A DNA stretch of 64,000 bases from Ischnura elegans (Eukaryota; Arthropoda; Insecta; Odonata; Coenagrionidae), in contig NC_060251.1 in assembly GCF_921293095.1 (NCBI RefSeq), positions 65,241,585 through 65,305,584 of the forward strand, written 5' to 3'. Shown one piece after another: positions 12,430-25,500 of the stretch (the first letter of the stretch is position 1; every line of letters begins with the position of its first letter). Position numbers and translations under genes: made by a program. Under the pieces are notes generated by a model. The model searched no databases, had not been told where the DNA came from, and was given only the letters and a program-made list of their open reading frames with translations.

Positions 12430-13725
12430 TATTTAACAAAACAAAATTTTGACATTTTTACCGCTTCTATAGTTTAACAACAACAAATGAATGCTACTTT
12501 TAAGTTTTATAATGTTTATAACAATTTATTAAGTTTAAACGAAGTTAGCAACAATTTTTGTAACATTTACGAGCGTAAAAAATTTCTACATGCCTTACAG
12601 GTTAAACAAAAACAATTGAACGAACTTATGACTCTCTACATTGTTTATAACAATTTTTAGTTTAAACAAATTTAGCTACAATTTTAGCAACTTTCAAAAA
12701 ATTAAAAATTTCCGTATGTTGTACGGTTGAGAAGCATTGGATGAACAATAAACCCGTACTCTTTCATGATTATAAAAATTACTAAAATTTAAACAAATTT
12801 AGCAACTTTTACAAAAATTAACAATTCCCACATTTTATACGGTTGAGAAACGTGGAATGAACAATGTGCTCTTACTCAATCATGTATAACAATTACTATT
12901 TTTTATTTTGTTTAAACAAAGTTAGCAACAATTTTGGAGACATTTTCAAAATCTTACAATTTCTTTAATTTACTCAGGTTAACCAACAACAAAATAATGG
13001 TTTGGTGGAACTCTATATTGTTTATAATAATTTCTTAAGTTTAAAAATAATTAGCAACAATTTTAACAACATTTTTAAAGTAACAACCCAGTGAGAAATG
13101 GGTGGTGGAATCCACGTGGAACCCACGTGGAATCCACGTTGAGTGGTGGATATTTGGTGGTGGTGGATATTGAGTGGTTGGACCCACGTGGAATCCACGT
13201 TGATTTCAAGTGGATTTGTGGTGATTAGCATTAAATGTTAAACAGAATTTCTAATTTGTGGAACTTAACTCTCTGGTGACATTGCGTCATTTATCATCCT
13301 GAAACCACGCTAGTTATGTGAAAATGTATCGCACATTCTATTTTTATATAATTCGTGGAAAGGCAGCCATGAGAGCACATGAAAAATCGTAGACACATAT
13401 ATAGAAGGTTTAGATATAGAGTGGTTGAGGTTTTAATGGTTTTAGGACAGCACCTACTGCTGTTTTAATTTTTCCACCAAATTTCCACGTGGATTCCACC
13501 ACCCATTTCTCACTGGGAATGTGTTACGGTGTAAAGAATAGAAAATGAGCACTGTTGTGGTGCTTTAAGTAGGTTCTGATTACCTTAAATATTTAAACAA
13601 ATTAGCAACAATTATAATGTTTATAACGATATCAGCAAACCATTAGGTATGGTTTTACTAAGTTTACGACATTTTTCCTGTAAAGTAGACATACAGGTTG
13701 AAATAATTGCTTAATCGAATTGTTT
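12430..13725. repeat. ~126-bp tandem repeat array inside the hAT element
   Basis: A recurring anchor (TTTAAACAAATTTAGCAAC and variants) lies at about 12534, 12661, 12788, 12911 and 13040, giving periods of 127, 127, 123 and 129 bp. A weaker first unit starts near 12430, and one or two units continue after the nested element (anchor near 13593). Units share ACGGTTGAGAA and TGTTTATAACAATT motifs but have diverged. Confidence 0.75.
13087..13517. mobile_element. 431-bp MITE with 35-bp perfect terminal inverted repeats, nested in the array
   Basis: The left end starts CCCAGTGAGAAATGGGTGG and continues to a 35-bp perfect match with the reverse complement of the right end. It sits inside a tandem unit; only AA is repeated at the two junctions, so a 2-bp target duplication is possible. 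The interior has four CACGTG E-boxes, mostly as CCACGTGG, plus CCACGTT variants. Superfamily not decided. Confidence 0.75.
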
Positions 13726-14026
13726 TATTATGACCTGAAATTTTTTTCAAATTTTTTCATCCACTTGATGAGATGCCTTCCTCTGTCCAGAGTTGTGCCA
13801 TGTGTGCCGCAGATACTTTTTTTGTATTGCTCTAGCTTTTTTGGGAGGAAACTCATCTCGGAGGAAAGCCTTTTGATTCACACCTTGACACATGCTGACA
13901 AAAACTCTGGGAGTTTTTTTATTTCCTCTGAACAGAGTTCTCCTCCCAAGAGTTTCGGAGGTAAGGAGTTGGGAGGAATCCCTCCTGACTTTCCTCCAAG
14001 GAGGACCCCCAAACCCTGTTTGAAAG

Positions 14027-16292
14027 AGAAATTTCACACTTCACAAAGTGCATAACAAAGTATAATTTTCTGAAGATGGAGGTAAAATTAAGTATAGAAT
14101 GGGGGTTGTGTGTAAACTATGTCATGATTTTTAAATTAATACCAAACTAGTATATGACTCATTTAATTGTGATAATAGTGTCATGTGATCCGAAGGAGTT
14201 TATGGATTATAGACTGCAAATAAAGCCATGAATGATTTCGTCAAATATGAGTGATGTTACTAGAATAAATATATCCTTGGTGAGTTGGTCAGTCTTAAGA
14301 GAGAGAGAGTTTCATTTACCATATTTGGTATTCAATCGTATTTGAATAAGAATGATGTGATGATCATGAACATATGATAGGTATATTTTTGGTCACTTTT
14401 TGGTAATTAATTTCATTATAATTCCCATCTTTTTCTGCTGAGTCATATCCTACACTCATTCTGCCATTGAAGATAGCCAGTGTTGTGTCAGCTTCAGTGT
14501 GCCTTTCATCACCCATCTAATAAAAGTGAAAAAAGGATTTGCCTGGATAGACTAGTGGACTGGGCCACTATGATAGTCTGCAGTATGTTGGGGAACTGTC
14601 GATAGAGAAAATAAAAGAATTACCTATGAATGAGAATCTTAATGTAAGCAATGTCCATTGAACGAGCGAGATTGGGAAAATTATTCTTAGGCAAGGCTTT
14701 ATTTTTTTATAATCTGTTTTATTTGATCATCTTACAATTTGTTGGATCAAGTACAGAGCCAGGGGAATCTTTGGGGGACTTATCCTCCTCCCGCTGAATA
14801 TTTCCTCTTGTACCACCAGCAATAAATCTGCTGAGGGTGAGAGGTTTCTGACCCTTTATTTTGCTAAATATGTAGTTACATTTCATAATGTCTTTCAGTA
14901 GGTAATGATGAATTTAACTTTCAGCACCATGCAAAGAAAATACATAGCTGTTGAGAAATGTGGTTTTCAAATGTGTGAAATTGAAAACAAAATAACATTA
15001 GAGGCTACCCGATACCAACCAAGCTCCCTCGAAAGCAAATTTCTGGCTATGTGCCCTGACTAGATGGTAGGAAGGGTTTGGGCTCCCCACATGAAGCCAC
15101 TTGGTGTCATTTCTACATGGTGCATCCACACTAAAAGCAACTGTGTGATGATACTTAAGTAGTGCTTCTTGCTCTAACTACACTTTGTAGCTCATAAATA
15201 TACAAGCGGCCCTGTTCGAAGGAGCTTTCCAATTGAAAATTTGGGAGAAAAATCACCGGGCAATCCTTCATATAGTATTATTTGAAGGATGGTTTGTGGA
15301 TATGAATAAAGGAAATAGGTGAGAATAAAATGATGAAATGGAGGATAATAAAGATTCTGTGTAAAAGAAAATGGGTCAGTTGACGAGTGGCATGCCATGC
15401 CCATTGGACACTTCTGAAATGTGTAACACCTGCGACCCATATGAACTTTAATAACCTTAAGTATTCTTCAATTATCCTGACAATTTGCTCTCCCACTTTC
15501 CTCCAATTCTGCTTGGTGTGCCCAACCTCTGGAAACTGTTTGGCTCTCTTGTAAATAAACGTATTATAAGTTGCGTACCCAGTCATCACCGGAAGCCTCA
15601 AGAAAATGCAAAAATACTCATAGGAATGGGAGGTTTCAAGTACCAGAAACATATTGAGAAAAATAAATTTATTGACATTAGTTTAGTGGTTTTAAATAGA
15701 TAACATCCCTGAATATTGGGGAATTTCCAGTATCTCCTGAACGAGAAAATCGCTAGGATGAAAGGATTGAACCATGAACAACTAAGGAATCATACTACTG
15801 ACAGAAACATTAATAAATAACCGTTGAACAATATAGGAGGTAGATTAATAATCCTTTCTTTTCAATAGGCTGAACAATCGCTTAGTCGTAGAACTTTTCT
15901 ACTCCCGAGACAAGTAAAGGAAGGATAACAATGTTTCCATTAAGGAACAGGAATTTTTAATTCCGCTACAATGCCAAATTTTAACTGAAAAACCACGAAT
16001 TACACCAATAGTACTAATCGTTGTTAATTTTGGTCATTTTTCAATCGACATTCATGTCTTGCGCTTAGCAACATGGGATGCAATGAGATGTCTATGGCGT
16101 AGCACATGTGTCTCTGCTCCTAGTAAATCATGTAAACTTATGTTTGATAGTTGAATGATTCGTAAATAAATCGAACAGCACATATTCTGCATTATCAAAC
16201 GCAATAGAAATACAGGAACTTCGAATACGGTCGCCCTGTTGGCCCGTCAGTCTCATCGCCACCCATCTCCCGAAACGGTTGCAAAGTGAAAC
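14027..16292. other. Intergenic DNA and CCDC6 upstream region
   Basis: No gene is recognised. A 124-codon open frame on the minus strand at 15278-15652 has no domain I know and no supporting splice or start context. The last 100 bp before 16293 are relatively GC-rich and probably contain the CCDC6 promoter. An AAACATGGCGGA motif, YY1/Pho-like, overlaps the CCDC6 start codon. Confidence 0.5.
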
Positions 16293-16508
16293 ATGGCGGA
16301 TAGTGCGAGTGAGAGTGATTCTAGCTCTATTGACGGAGGCCCTATTATGATGCCTCCGTCCCCTGTTTCCAGGGAGCAATTGCAAAAAAGGATAGAATCT
16401 TTACAGCAGCAGAACAGGGTGTTAAAAGTAGAATTAGAGACATACAAATTGAGAGTCAAGGCCTTGCAGGAGGAGAACAAGGGCCTCCGTCAAGCATCTG
16501 TGATAATA
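16293..16508 (+). CDS. CCDC6: CCDC6 exon 1
   Basis: Codons 1-72, from MADSASES through the first coiled-coil heptads to ASVII. Donor ATA|GTAAGA, phase 0. Confidence 0.93.
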
Positions 16509-19500
16509 GTAAGAATGATGTATATTTCATGCATTTAATCGATAATTTCGGTATGTTGGTATAGAATTCATCCAGTGATACACATTTTTGCTGGAAATGC
16601 TGCCAGTAAATTTACTACCTTTTCGTTTACTCGATCTATCAATAAGTCTGTAACGTGCACGGTAGCCAGTCGACTGCGGCAGTACGAATAAATATCGTTT
16701 TTTGTTCTTGCACCTCTCGTTTACTGTATATTACTTCATGGAATTAATGTTGTATCAGTAATTAATTTGCATTTGGATTTACAAATCAACAAACGTTATA
16801 TTTACAGCAAGCTAAAGCTGAGCAAGAGGAAGAATTCATCAGTAACACCCTGTTGAAGAAGATCCAAGCCCTTAAAAAAGAGAAGGAGACATTAGCTCAT
16901 CATTATGAACAAGAAGAAGAGTGTCTCACGAATGATTTGTCCAGAAAACTCAACCAGGCGAGTTTTATGTAGAATTATTCTTTTTCACTTTGAAACAAGT
17001 CGTTGAGCATGGTTTCCAAACCCGAAAGCTGTCTTACTCAGCAAATTCGCTCAATATTAATCTGTTGCTTCCATGTAAATCATTATTGGTTATTCGTGAA
17101 TGTTATTTTTGGCATTACTTTCCCTTAGAGCCCTTAAATGACATCTTATTTGGGTCATATTAGACCCTACGCCTTGAATTTTGTACGTTTCAACCTTACC
17201 TCGTTCCTTCAATGTACTGTGGCTTGTTTTTATTGAGGGATAATAATGATGGAAGGGAATGTTCCACATGATTACTCTAGCAGAGAAATGTCATGGTCAC
17301 TCTTGACTCTTCTATCATCTTAATGGTAGTTTATGTACTGATCTAATCCTATGTACGTAGACGCCTACATCTAGATTTAGTATTGTGATGGTCTGTTGAA
17401 GGTCACTTTTGGGAAAGATGAAGAGACTACCATTGAATTTTTCTCATTTCGTTCTGGGGTCTAAGACTATTACACGGTCCATGACCTAGTCCAAGTTCAG
17501 GTGTAAGTACATGGCGTATGAAGATCTGTTGTTGCTGCAACAACTCATACAATTGTCATTCTGTGCATTGCATTGAACAATCAAGTCTAATTTTAATGCT
17601 TGCGAGTAATACCAGCAATTTTTTATGTACTTTTGAGTGAAAGAATTACAGTATCCATCAGGCCGTGATTGTGGAATTGCTGTATAAAGTTACGCAACAC
17701 TCATCAGGATCACCAACTGTATTGCAATGGTTATTCTCAGTTATTGTACCTAACCACAATTTTTCCCTTTTAATGACCTGAAGGGAGAGCTGCTCCTGGC
17801 AGGTGAACTCACACGAGATGAGTGACTACTATGTAGGATTAGATGATTGAATAGTTGAAGGGCCCATAAATTTCCCTGGCTCCTACCATTTTTATGATGC
17901 AGAGAATGGTTGGGATGGGGTAGAAGTGAGAATTGTAAAAACTGTTTGAGGTCCTTTGGTTGTATAGTATAAAAAAGTATTAAGATGTCATAGATTATGG
18001 TAGAAATGATTAGTTATCTGGATGTAAAAAGGTCTGAGCTGTCCGAATCCAGTCGGCACTGAAAATTGGTGTTCTTCTGAGAACTCAATTGTAAATATGG
18101 TTTGGCCCTTGAGAAAGAAGGGAAGGAGTCAGATGAGACCTGAACTGTATGATATTGTCTCATAAATAAGTGTTAAATAGAAAAGGAAGTGGAATGCGAA
18201 AGACAACTACCTCTTTCCCCAATATATGGAAAAGCCCAAATCATGCCTTTTGTGATGAGTGTCATGCGTGGCAGGAAAAGAAACAATATCCCCATCCTAT
18301 CCCTATAGTTATCCCAAAACAAAATCCTTGTGGAGCCATTGAGCACGGTCAAGCTGGCAGAGTTGCTCCGTGACAGGTAGATGAATTGAAGGAGAGGTTT
18401 GGGGCAATGTTGCCTGGTCATGAAAGGGAATTACTTAGGCCAGTGATAAATGAAAGGTTCATGATTAGAAAGGGTTGGGAGAGGGTATTCTAGGGTATTC
18501 CTGATTATTCACATCCGAATGACAACTTCATTTAAGGAGGGGTGGGTGTGGGTTTTAAACTAGGAATAGTGATTGGCTGAGTGACCCATGCAGTTCTCAC
18601 GGTTTTCCGTTCCAAATAAATAGTCATGGAAAACTCTGGCCAGCCCAAAACTGTAGTAATATTAGTGCAAGAATGTGAAGGCAGTGCAATCTTGCAGGAG
18701 AGAGGTTCAGTCATCAGTACAAGTCTATACTAAAATAGGAGTCAGGGAGGGAAAGGGAATTACCAGATAGATCATTAGCAGACAATTTTCAATTCTGTGT
18801 TAGAAACTCATGCTGTTTCACAGCAGCAGATCTGGGTTCTCATAACAGTTTCATGCCTATGAAATGCATTATTAGCATTAAAAGATTAATTAAGGATAAT
18901 CATTTCACAGCATGATCACTCTATTAGTTATTCAACCCGAAGGTCGGTTTGGATAGGTCAGGGTAGAGGTCACTCTAGGGGGTGAGATCTCGTCTGATCT
19001 GAAGTCTTGTAAATGTGCAATATGGTTCAGTTTTATATAATTAATTAGTTGCTCTTATGATTTCCTGGCTTCCTTCGTGTTGTTTCTTGTCTGATGATAA
19101 CAGTTTTGCCGGCATCTTCAGGTCAGAAGTGGAGTAGCCTTTATACATACACCGAAGTGATGATAATAGTGGGCGTTCTTCACTTCGTCTTGTATAAAGA
19201 CGCCCTTTTTTAATCAAACTCCACTTCTGACCTGTAGTTGCTGGAAAAACTATCATGTAGAGATGAAAGAATGCAGCGGAAACACAGAAACCATGAAAGC
19301 ATCTGCAACTCATCGCCGAGGCCTCCATATGTAATAAATTAGTCACCTATGAACACTAATCTATCTATGCTGATTGGAATAAGTGAAGCTCCTCCTGTCA
19401 AGCTCGTCAAAAAAAATTTCAAACCATTGGTAAATGGTATTATCCATTGGATGAAATACACTCAGGCTTCCAACTGGGTCAGATATGGCGCATGGCGACA

Positions 19501-22500
19501 TTTCGACAGCTTGCTCCATTATCATCCTCAGGTTGTGTGCCTTGACAAATTTCTGATGGTCTTACATAGTTCAGGTTGGAGGTGGAGGTGCCACCTGATC
19601 GGCAGATTTTTCCTGTGTCCTCTTCAGGTATTGCATGATTGGCGTTCGTGTACAGATGAGTTTAAAACCAGTATCTCGATTCATCCTATTCTCTCCCTAC
19701 CTGATGGTGATTGTTTAAATTCCCGATGTAAAAGCCTCAGTGTGCTGTTGTCAGGGGTAATTGAGATAAATAAATTTTAAAAAAGAGACGCATAAAAAAA
19801 GCTTTGTTCAGTCCGAGTGGACTTAGTGGCCATATATAGAAGACTACTCGACCACTGCTGACTTGTGTGGTTGTCATAGCAAGGTGAAGTGCTTATGTTT
19901 CTTTGATTTTGTCTTGATTGTTATTCCTGTGTCTCCAATGTATACCTCTCTGTATTTTTAGTGAATGCAGTTATTATCTATGATATATATTTTTACGATC
20001 GATGAGCTTTCCTCAATTGCATTCCAACAAAGGTGGGTATCTAGCGTCCTCTAGCAACTGCAGTCATACAGCTGGACACAGTCCTCGAGGTTCGGTTGCT
20101 GTAAAATTATGCAGTTGTGTCTTGGAAGAGCACCACCTCTTGGGACCTTGGTGGTCCATCTTTTCATTGGTTTTGTTCTCGCCTCATTGCCTGAGACTGT
20201 GCTCTGACCACCCCTTAGACTCTTTCTCCCCCACCCCACTATTTCTGAGGAGAGGTACCCCTTGATTAAAATTTGTAAGTTCAGCATGTAATATTCTGGA
20301 CATCAAAATAACTATCTATGGTTGATTTACCACCCTGAGAGATTGGATGTAGTACTTAATTTTACTTCATAAGTGATCGCTATTGAATTTAGCTTATAAA
20401 CATGGACTAAGCGATCAGTGAACGTTTACTACTTTGATTTAGAGAGGTAGGAGTTGCCCAACATATTTTGGGTGAGTTTTGCTCATTGCATGACAGGAGT
20501 TGGAGTTAGTGTCTTTCTAGTCTGAGAAGAGGAATTCAGGTTATAAGGATAGATTTCTGCTTGAGCATTTGTATGTGATTGTAAAATAAACCACATGTCA
20601 CACTTTAATCATTATCATTGAGACTAGCGGCCAATAAGCCATCTCAGTGAGGTTAAGTAAGCTCAGTAAGTGGTGGAGTTGCGGAGGGTTTGCTAGCAAG
20701 AGGGGGTGGGAGTTGCCCTGCACATTACAGGGATAGGTTTTGCCATGCCCTTAACAAAGATGTGTTCTTTTAGACCCGTATTCTTAGTCGACCCTGTATG
20801 GCCAACCGACCCTGGATACGTCATCAGCCCCTACATAAAGCGATCTCGCCCTGCTTACGCCATATCAAGCCCTACATATGGCCGTTTTTGGAACTAATCG
20901 GGCCCTACTTGATGTAGGGTACTCGATCCAGCCCTACAACCTACAAAAACATGGCGGCCAGATATCGTCTGCTGATCACTTTGATTAAAGAATCTACGTT
21001 GTAATGCATATTAAGCGAGACGACCTCACACGAACTATTTTAAAAAGCACAGAAACACAGATTATTCCCATTACGCCACCGGAATGGAAAATTGGCGCTG
21101 CACCATCATCTACGTTATCACAGAGAACTTGACGACGGAATCACCCTCCACTACTTATGTAGGTTCGACTGAGAAATGCATGTAAGGGCCTTTTGTTATG
21201 TAGGGACGGATATGTAGGGTCGACTAAGAATGCGACCCTTAGTCTTAGAAGAGTTATTTTGGTGCTATTGGTAGTTTTTTCCTTAGGCATTCAAGAGTGA
21301 AAATAATTGGATAATGCTAGAGCTCTCAGCATCTTAAAACGAATATTACATTGCTATAATGTTTTTTACAACAGTATAGAAGAGGCTGTAAAAATAAAAC
21401 CTATCTCACCGCAATACCAACTTTGTTTTAAGCAGGAATCATTTCAGTATGACTTAGTTATAAGTAGGATATTTTTCTTGGTGATAAGCCTTATTTGACA
21501 AGGAATGGAGTTCACTGTTGAAAGGAGGTTAAGTTATGAGCGGGTTCATTATGAATGGGCTCCATTGCACTTCTTTTAAATCACCTTAGAACTTAAAATA
21601 TTATTCAGTATAGTCAAATGAACTTAGGAATATATGCTTCTATTTTTTAAATATAGTTGTTTCAGTCATCTAGATTATTAGGTTATTGAGCTAAGCAAGG
21701 AAGGGAACTAACGGACTTGCACAAAAATAATTTGCTGTAATGAATACAGCTTCATTACTTTTTTAAGAATGAACCATTACATTAGGAATTTTTGAAAATA
21801 TATGTATCCTGATTTTGTAGTTCTTAGTTCATGTTTATTACCATCCAGAGTCAGCATACTCTGGGATAGGTCTAATGCAGTTCTCCGCTCTTATCATATC
21901 TGACAATCTTTTCATGTTTGCATCTTGTTTTTTACATCCTTTCTTGTCTTTGTCACACCTTTTAATGCATTACTTATCTACTGCATGATGTCAATAGGCT
22001 ACTATGTCATCTGACATTTAGTTAATATTCAACGAAACTTCAGCTAGCACAATCTTCAGCTTTGCCATGTTGTGTTAATTTATGTTGGAAAATGGAATTA
22101 GGGTTGAAAAAGCAGCGACCTCCTTTAAAGGATTTTAATGTGAATATTACGAGTGCAATTGAATTTACTCAAATATTTCAGTGCAAATGGCATATTTATG
22201 TGCATCATATGGAAAACACACATTGTATGCCATGGCCACCTAGTTCTTCTGCTCATGAGTAGGGTGCTTCGAGTGTGTCTACCATTACTTCTCTGCACCA
22301 TCTTGCAGTTTGGAAACGACCTTGCTTCTAAGTGGAAGTGTTTCGTGTTCCGAGTGTCCGTTTTTTTCAGCCTATTTACATTTTAGTGCTGTGTTTGGAA
22401 CAAATTGGTAAGTTGAGATTCTCTATTCCCTGTTATTTATGTCTTTTATAGTTTAATATTCAGAAGTAAAGTACTTTATGGTTAATTAGTACCTGTTGGC

Positions 22501-25500
22501 ATTGGTACAATTGGCCCCTATCAGAATATAATGCATTCTATTTAAATGCATACTTGGCTGTGTAATTGTAGCAAAGGAGGCTAATAAAGATTTTAAGAGG
22601 CATAGTTTTTCTATTACATATCTGTTTGTTAAACTTTGTTTTACTTTGAGAAATAATTTTTTTTAAACATTATTGTGTTATTGTCAGAGTAGATTAAAAA
22701 CTATACACATGTCTCTCTGCCTTTAAGTGTTAGGGTTACTCCTTTCACATTGTCACTAGCAATGACAGTACACTTATTCCTTGGATGTTAGGACACAGTA
22801 ACCTTATTTTTCATGGTAATTATTTTGAATTTTTTAAGTAATCCTCATTTCTAATGACAATAATAGCGTAGTTGTTGTATTGTCTAGCAGAATTTAGAAT
22901 TAAACTTTATTTTTTGACTGTATAAAGATTGAAAATCATCAAGATTAATAAATTCCTCAAATTTTTATTTCCTTTTTATAAGTGTATAACCATTTTCTGA
23001 AAAAAAAAACTTAAGCAAATACATAATTCAATCTTATTTTTGTGATAATCTAGTGGAAAGCAGTTGATGATTTGCTGAGAATGATAATCAATAAGCCGCA
23101 CAGCTAATTTCCCAGAATTATATGTCAATGCTGGCCAGCTTATACACTTCCTGATAAATTTACTGTAAATTGGGACCATTAATTCAGGGTATCCGCTATC
23201 CTACACACCATGATTTTTATGTAGGTTTTTTTTTCGTTGAGTCTAGTCTTTCTGCTGAATTGATATACATAGCTATGGTGAATGATAGTTTGGGTTTCTT
23301 AACATCATATTGGATAACATCTGATCTGGGTTGGATGGTCTTTAATTTTGTTGGATTGGGTCTTTCTTTGGTGTTCAATTAGCTCAGTAGTGAATGACGA
23401 TGTAAAACAGGTTTCAGTTGTAAACTAAATGCATTTTTGTGCTTAAGTACTTGGATAATGCCACTGATGTGTGGCCCATGAGAAGAGTTTTCTGTCCCAA
23501 GTGACTGGAGAAATCTCAAGGCAGCTTTTCAGTTAGTTTCTTCTCTTGGGGATTTGTCCCAAATAAGTGACTGCCCAAAATTACCAGTGGACCAATTAAT
23601 TGCAGTCTACTGCATTTGTAAAACGATTATTGAGCTGTTATTTTTCCTGAATTTATAAAATATAAACATATTTTTGTGTAAAAAATCTTACAGTTTACTG
23701 TTCTTGAATATTGTATACGCATATCTAATCACATACATTACATAAAGTTGTTGAGGTCTGAACTCGGCCTGAATTTTTTTTGCTAAAATTATTTTGTAAT
23801 GTCATCATTGCGGGATTCGTTAGGCATGAATTTAGGGACATTTTTTCTTTTGTGTCTGGGATAATTTATATTTTTATTCACTGATCCTTTTCAATTAATT
23901 TTATAATTTTCAATGTATTTATTTTTTAATATACCCTAAGCAATATCGATGAACATTTATTCTTGTTTTTATTTTTATTTTGCAATCAATGCTTTTTCTG
24001 CATGGAGCAGTGAATTTCATTTCAGACAATTGAATTGGATTAGGTTGAGGAAGGTGTCTGTTGGACACTTGCCCAGAGAAGCACCATTTCAAGTTCATTG
24101 AGGTACACTGGCACTCAATGATAGCGTGTTGTGGAATTCAATTTATTAAGTAGTAATATTTCATTTCAACTGCATGTATTATATCATTGGAAGTTAGTAC
24201 TTATGTCGTGTATAATCTAGTTTTAGTTTGTCATCAGAATTAAGTGTTCCCCTTCATTCTAGGTATGTCAAACACAGATGAAAATTTACATGGCAACCAA
24301 AGGCCTCACACTCTGGGTCTCAGCAGGTAATATTTTTTATTGATCAAGTTGAATCAAATACCCATGTAATTACTGTAATTCAAAGTTCAAGCATTTTTTT
24401 CAATTTCAGATTATGGTGCTCTTTCATAAAGGCAACAACACATGAAAGACACCTCCAAAAATTCCTTGGAAGTTTGGAAGACAACAACTTGATTAATGAT
24501 TTTTTCTGCCTTCTTTTGAGGAAGACAAAGACAGTTTGGAGGCTCCAGCATAGCAGATGAGTGTACATATTTCTCAAATTTCATTCCATCAGCAGGGCAT
24601 AGTTTTTTTCCGTTAGATCACTAGCTTATCCTTGTCATCTTATCCGAGTGCTACGCCCCCTGAAACTTATTCGAAGGGTCATTGAGGCCGAAGATCCTGC
24701 TTGCTTGGAGACTTCTAAGAGATTGTTTCAGCTTACTTGACAATGACCATTTCCTTGAAATTATTATCTCGGAGAGAGAATTACTTAAAAGAAAGTAAAA
24801 AGAATAAGTATTACTTAAAAATATTACTAGAAATAAAGTATTACTTAAAAAGCTATTGCCAAGGGTCAGCATAACATATATGGAGCCATTCAGCTGAGAA
24901 GAGTTAATAACTTAAATAAAGTTGATGAGAAAATGAGGCAAGGAATTAATTTGAAGTGTCGAAGCTGGTTGGAAACATCTGGAAAATGCACCAAAGGATG
25001 AAGAGAGTTTTTCACAAAATTTAAGGTTGTATTTAAATTGACATTTTATACCAAATCCTCATTTCCTATTTGTGACGTATTTGTTTTATTAAGAAGAGAG
25101 ATATGGTTAACCTTCCTTTGAAAAATATTTTTCACATGATAGGTCTTGTTTTAGTTTTCTTTATGTCTAAGCTAAGGTCTGTCTTAAATAAAAATTGTTA
25201 ATTATTTATGCATAAATGTCATGATTTATGATGGATGTGAGTATGCATGGCATAATTGTGCAAAATGTATGAAATTTTATGGTACTTCTTTGTACAGCAC
25301 AATGTATTATTGAAGTTGACAAATTATGTATATATATACATATATTGTGGTGATAATACTTGGTATTTGAATAAATATTATAATTCTTGAAATAAAATTA
25401 TGTATATGCATTGGCATTCGGATTGATAAATTATTTTACAACCATAATTGAACCTTATTTTATTTCTGAAACACCTAAGTACAAGAAGTTGGGAAGAGTA

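Larger units (their letters stand above)
12153..14018. mobile_element. 1.87-kb hAT-type non-autonomous transposon with 8-bp target duplication
   Basis: Terminal inverted repeats begin CAGGGTTTGGGAGT (left) and CAGGGTTTGGGGGT (right, reverse complement). The perfect 8-bp repeat TTTGAAAG flanks it at 12145-12152 and 14019-14026, the hAT signature. The subterminal 250 bp on each side are rich in GGAGG/CCTCC. The interior is a tandem array of about 126-bp units interrupted by a 431-bp inverted-repeat element. No transposase is present. It is intergenic, about 2.3 kb before the CCDC6 start. Confidence 0.8.

Noticed and set aside
15278-15652. 124-codon minus-strand open frame
   Set aside because: No domain, no start context, overlapping frames on both strands; probably chance.
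25320-25345. Short TA-rich run
   Set aside because: Ordinary low-complexity DNA of about 20 bp, no further structure.
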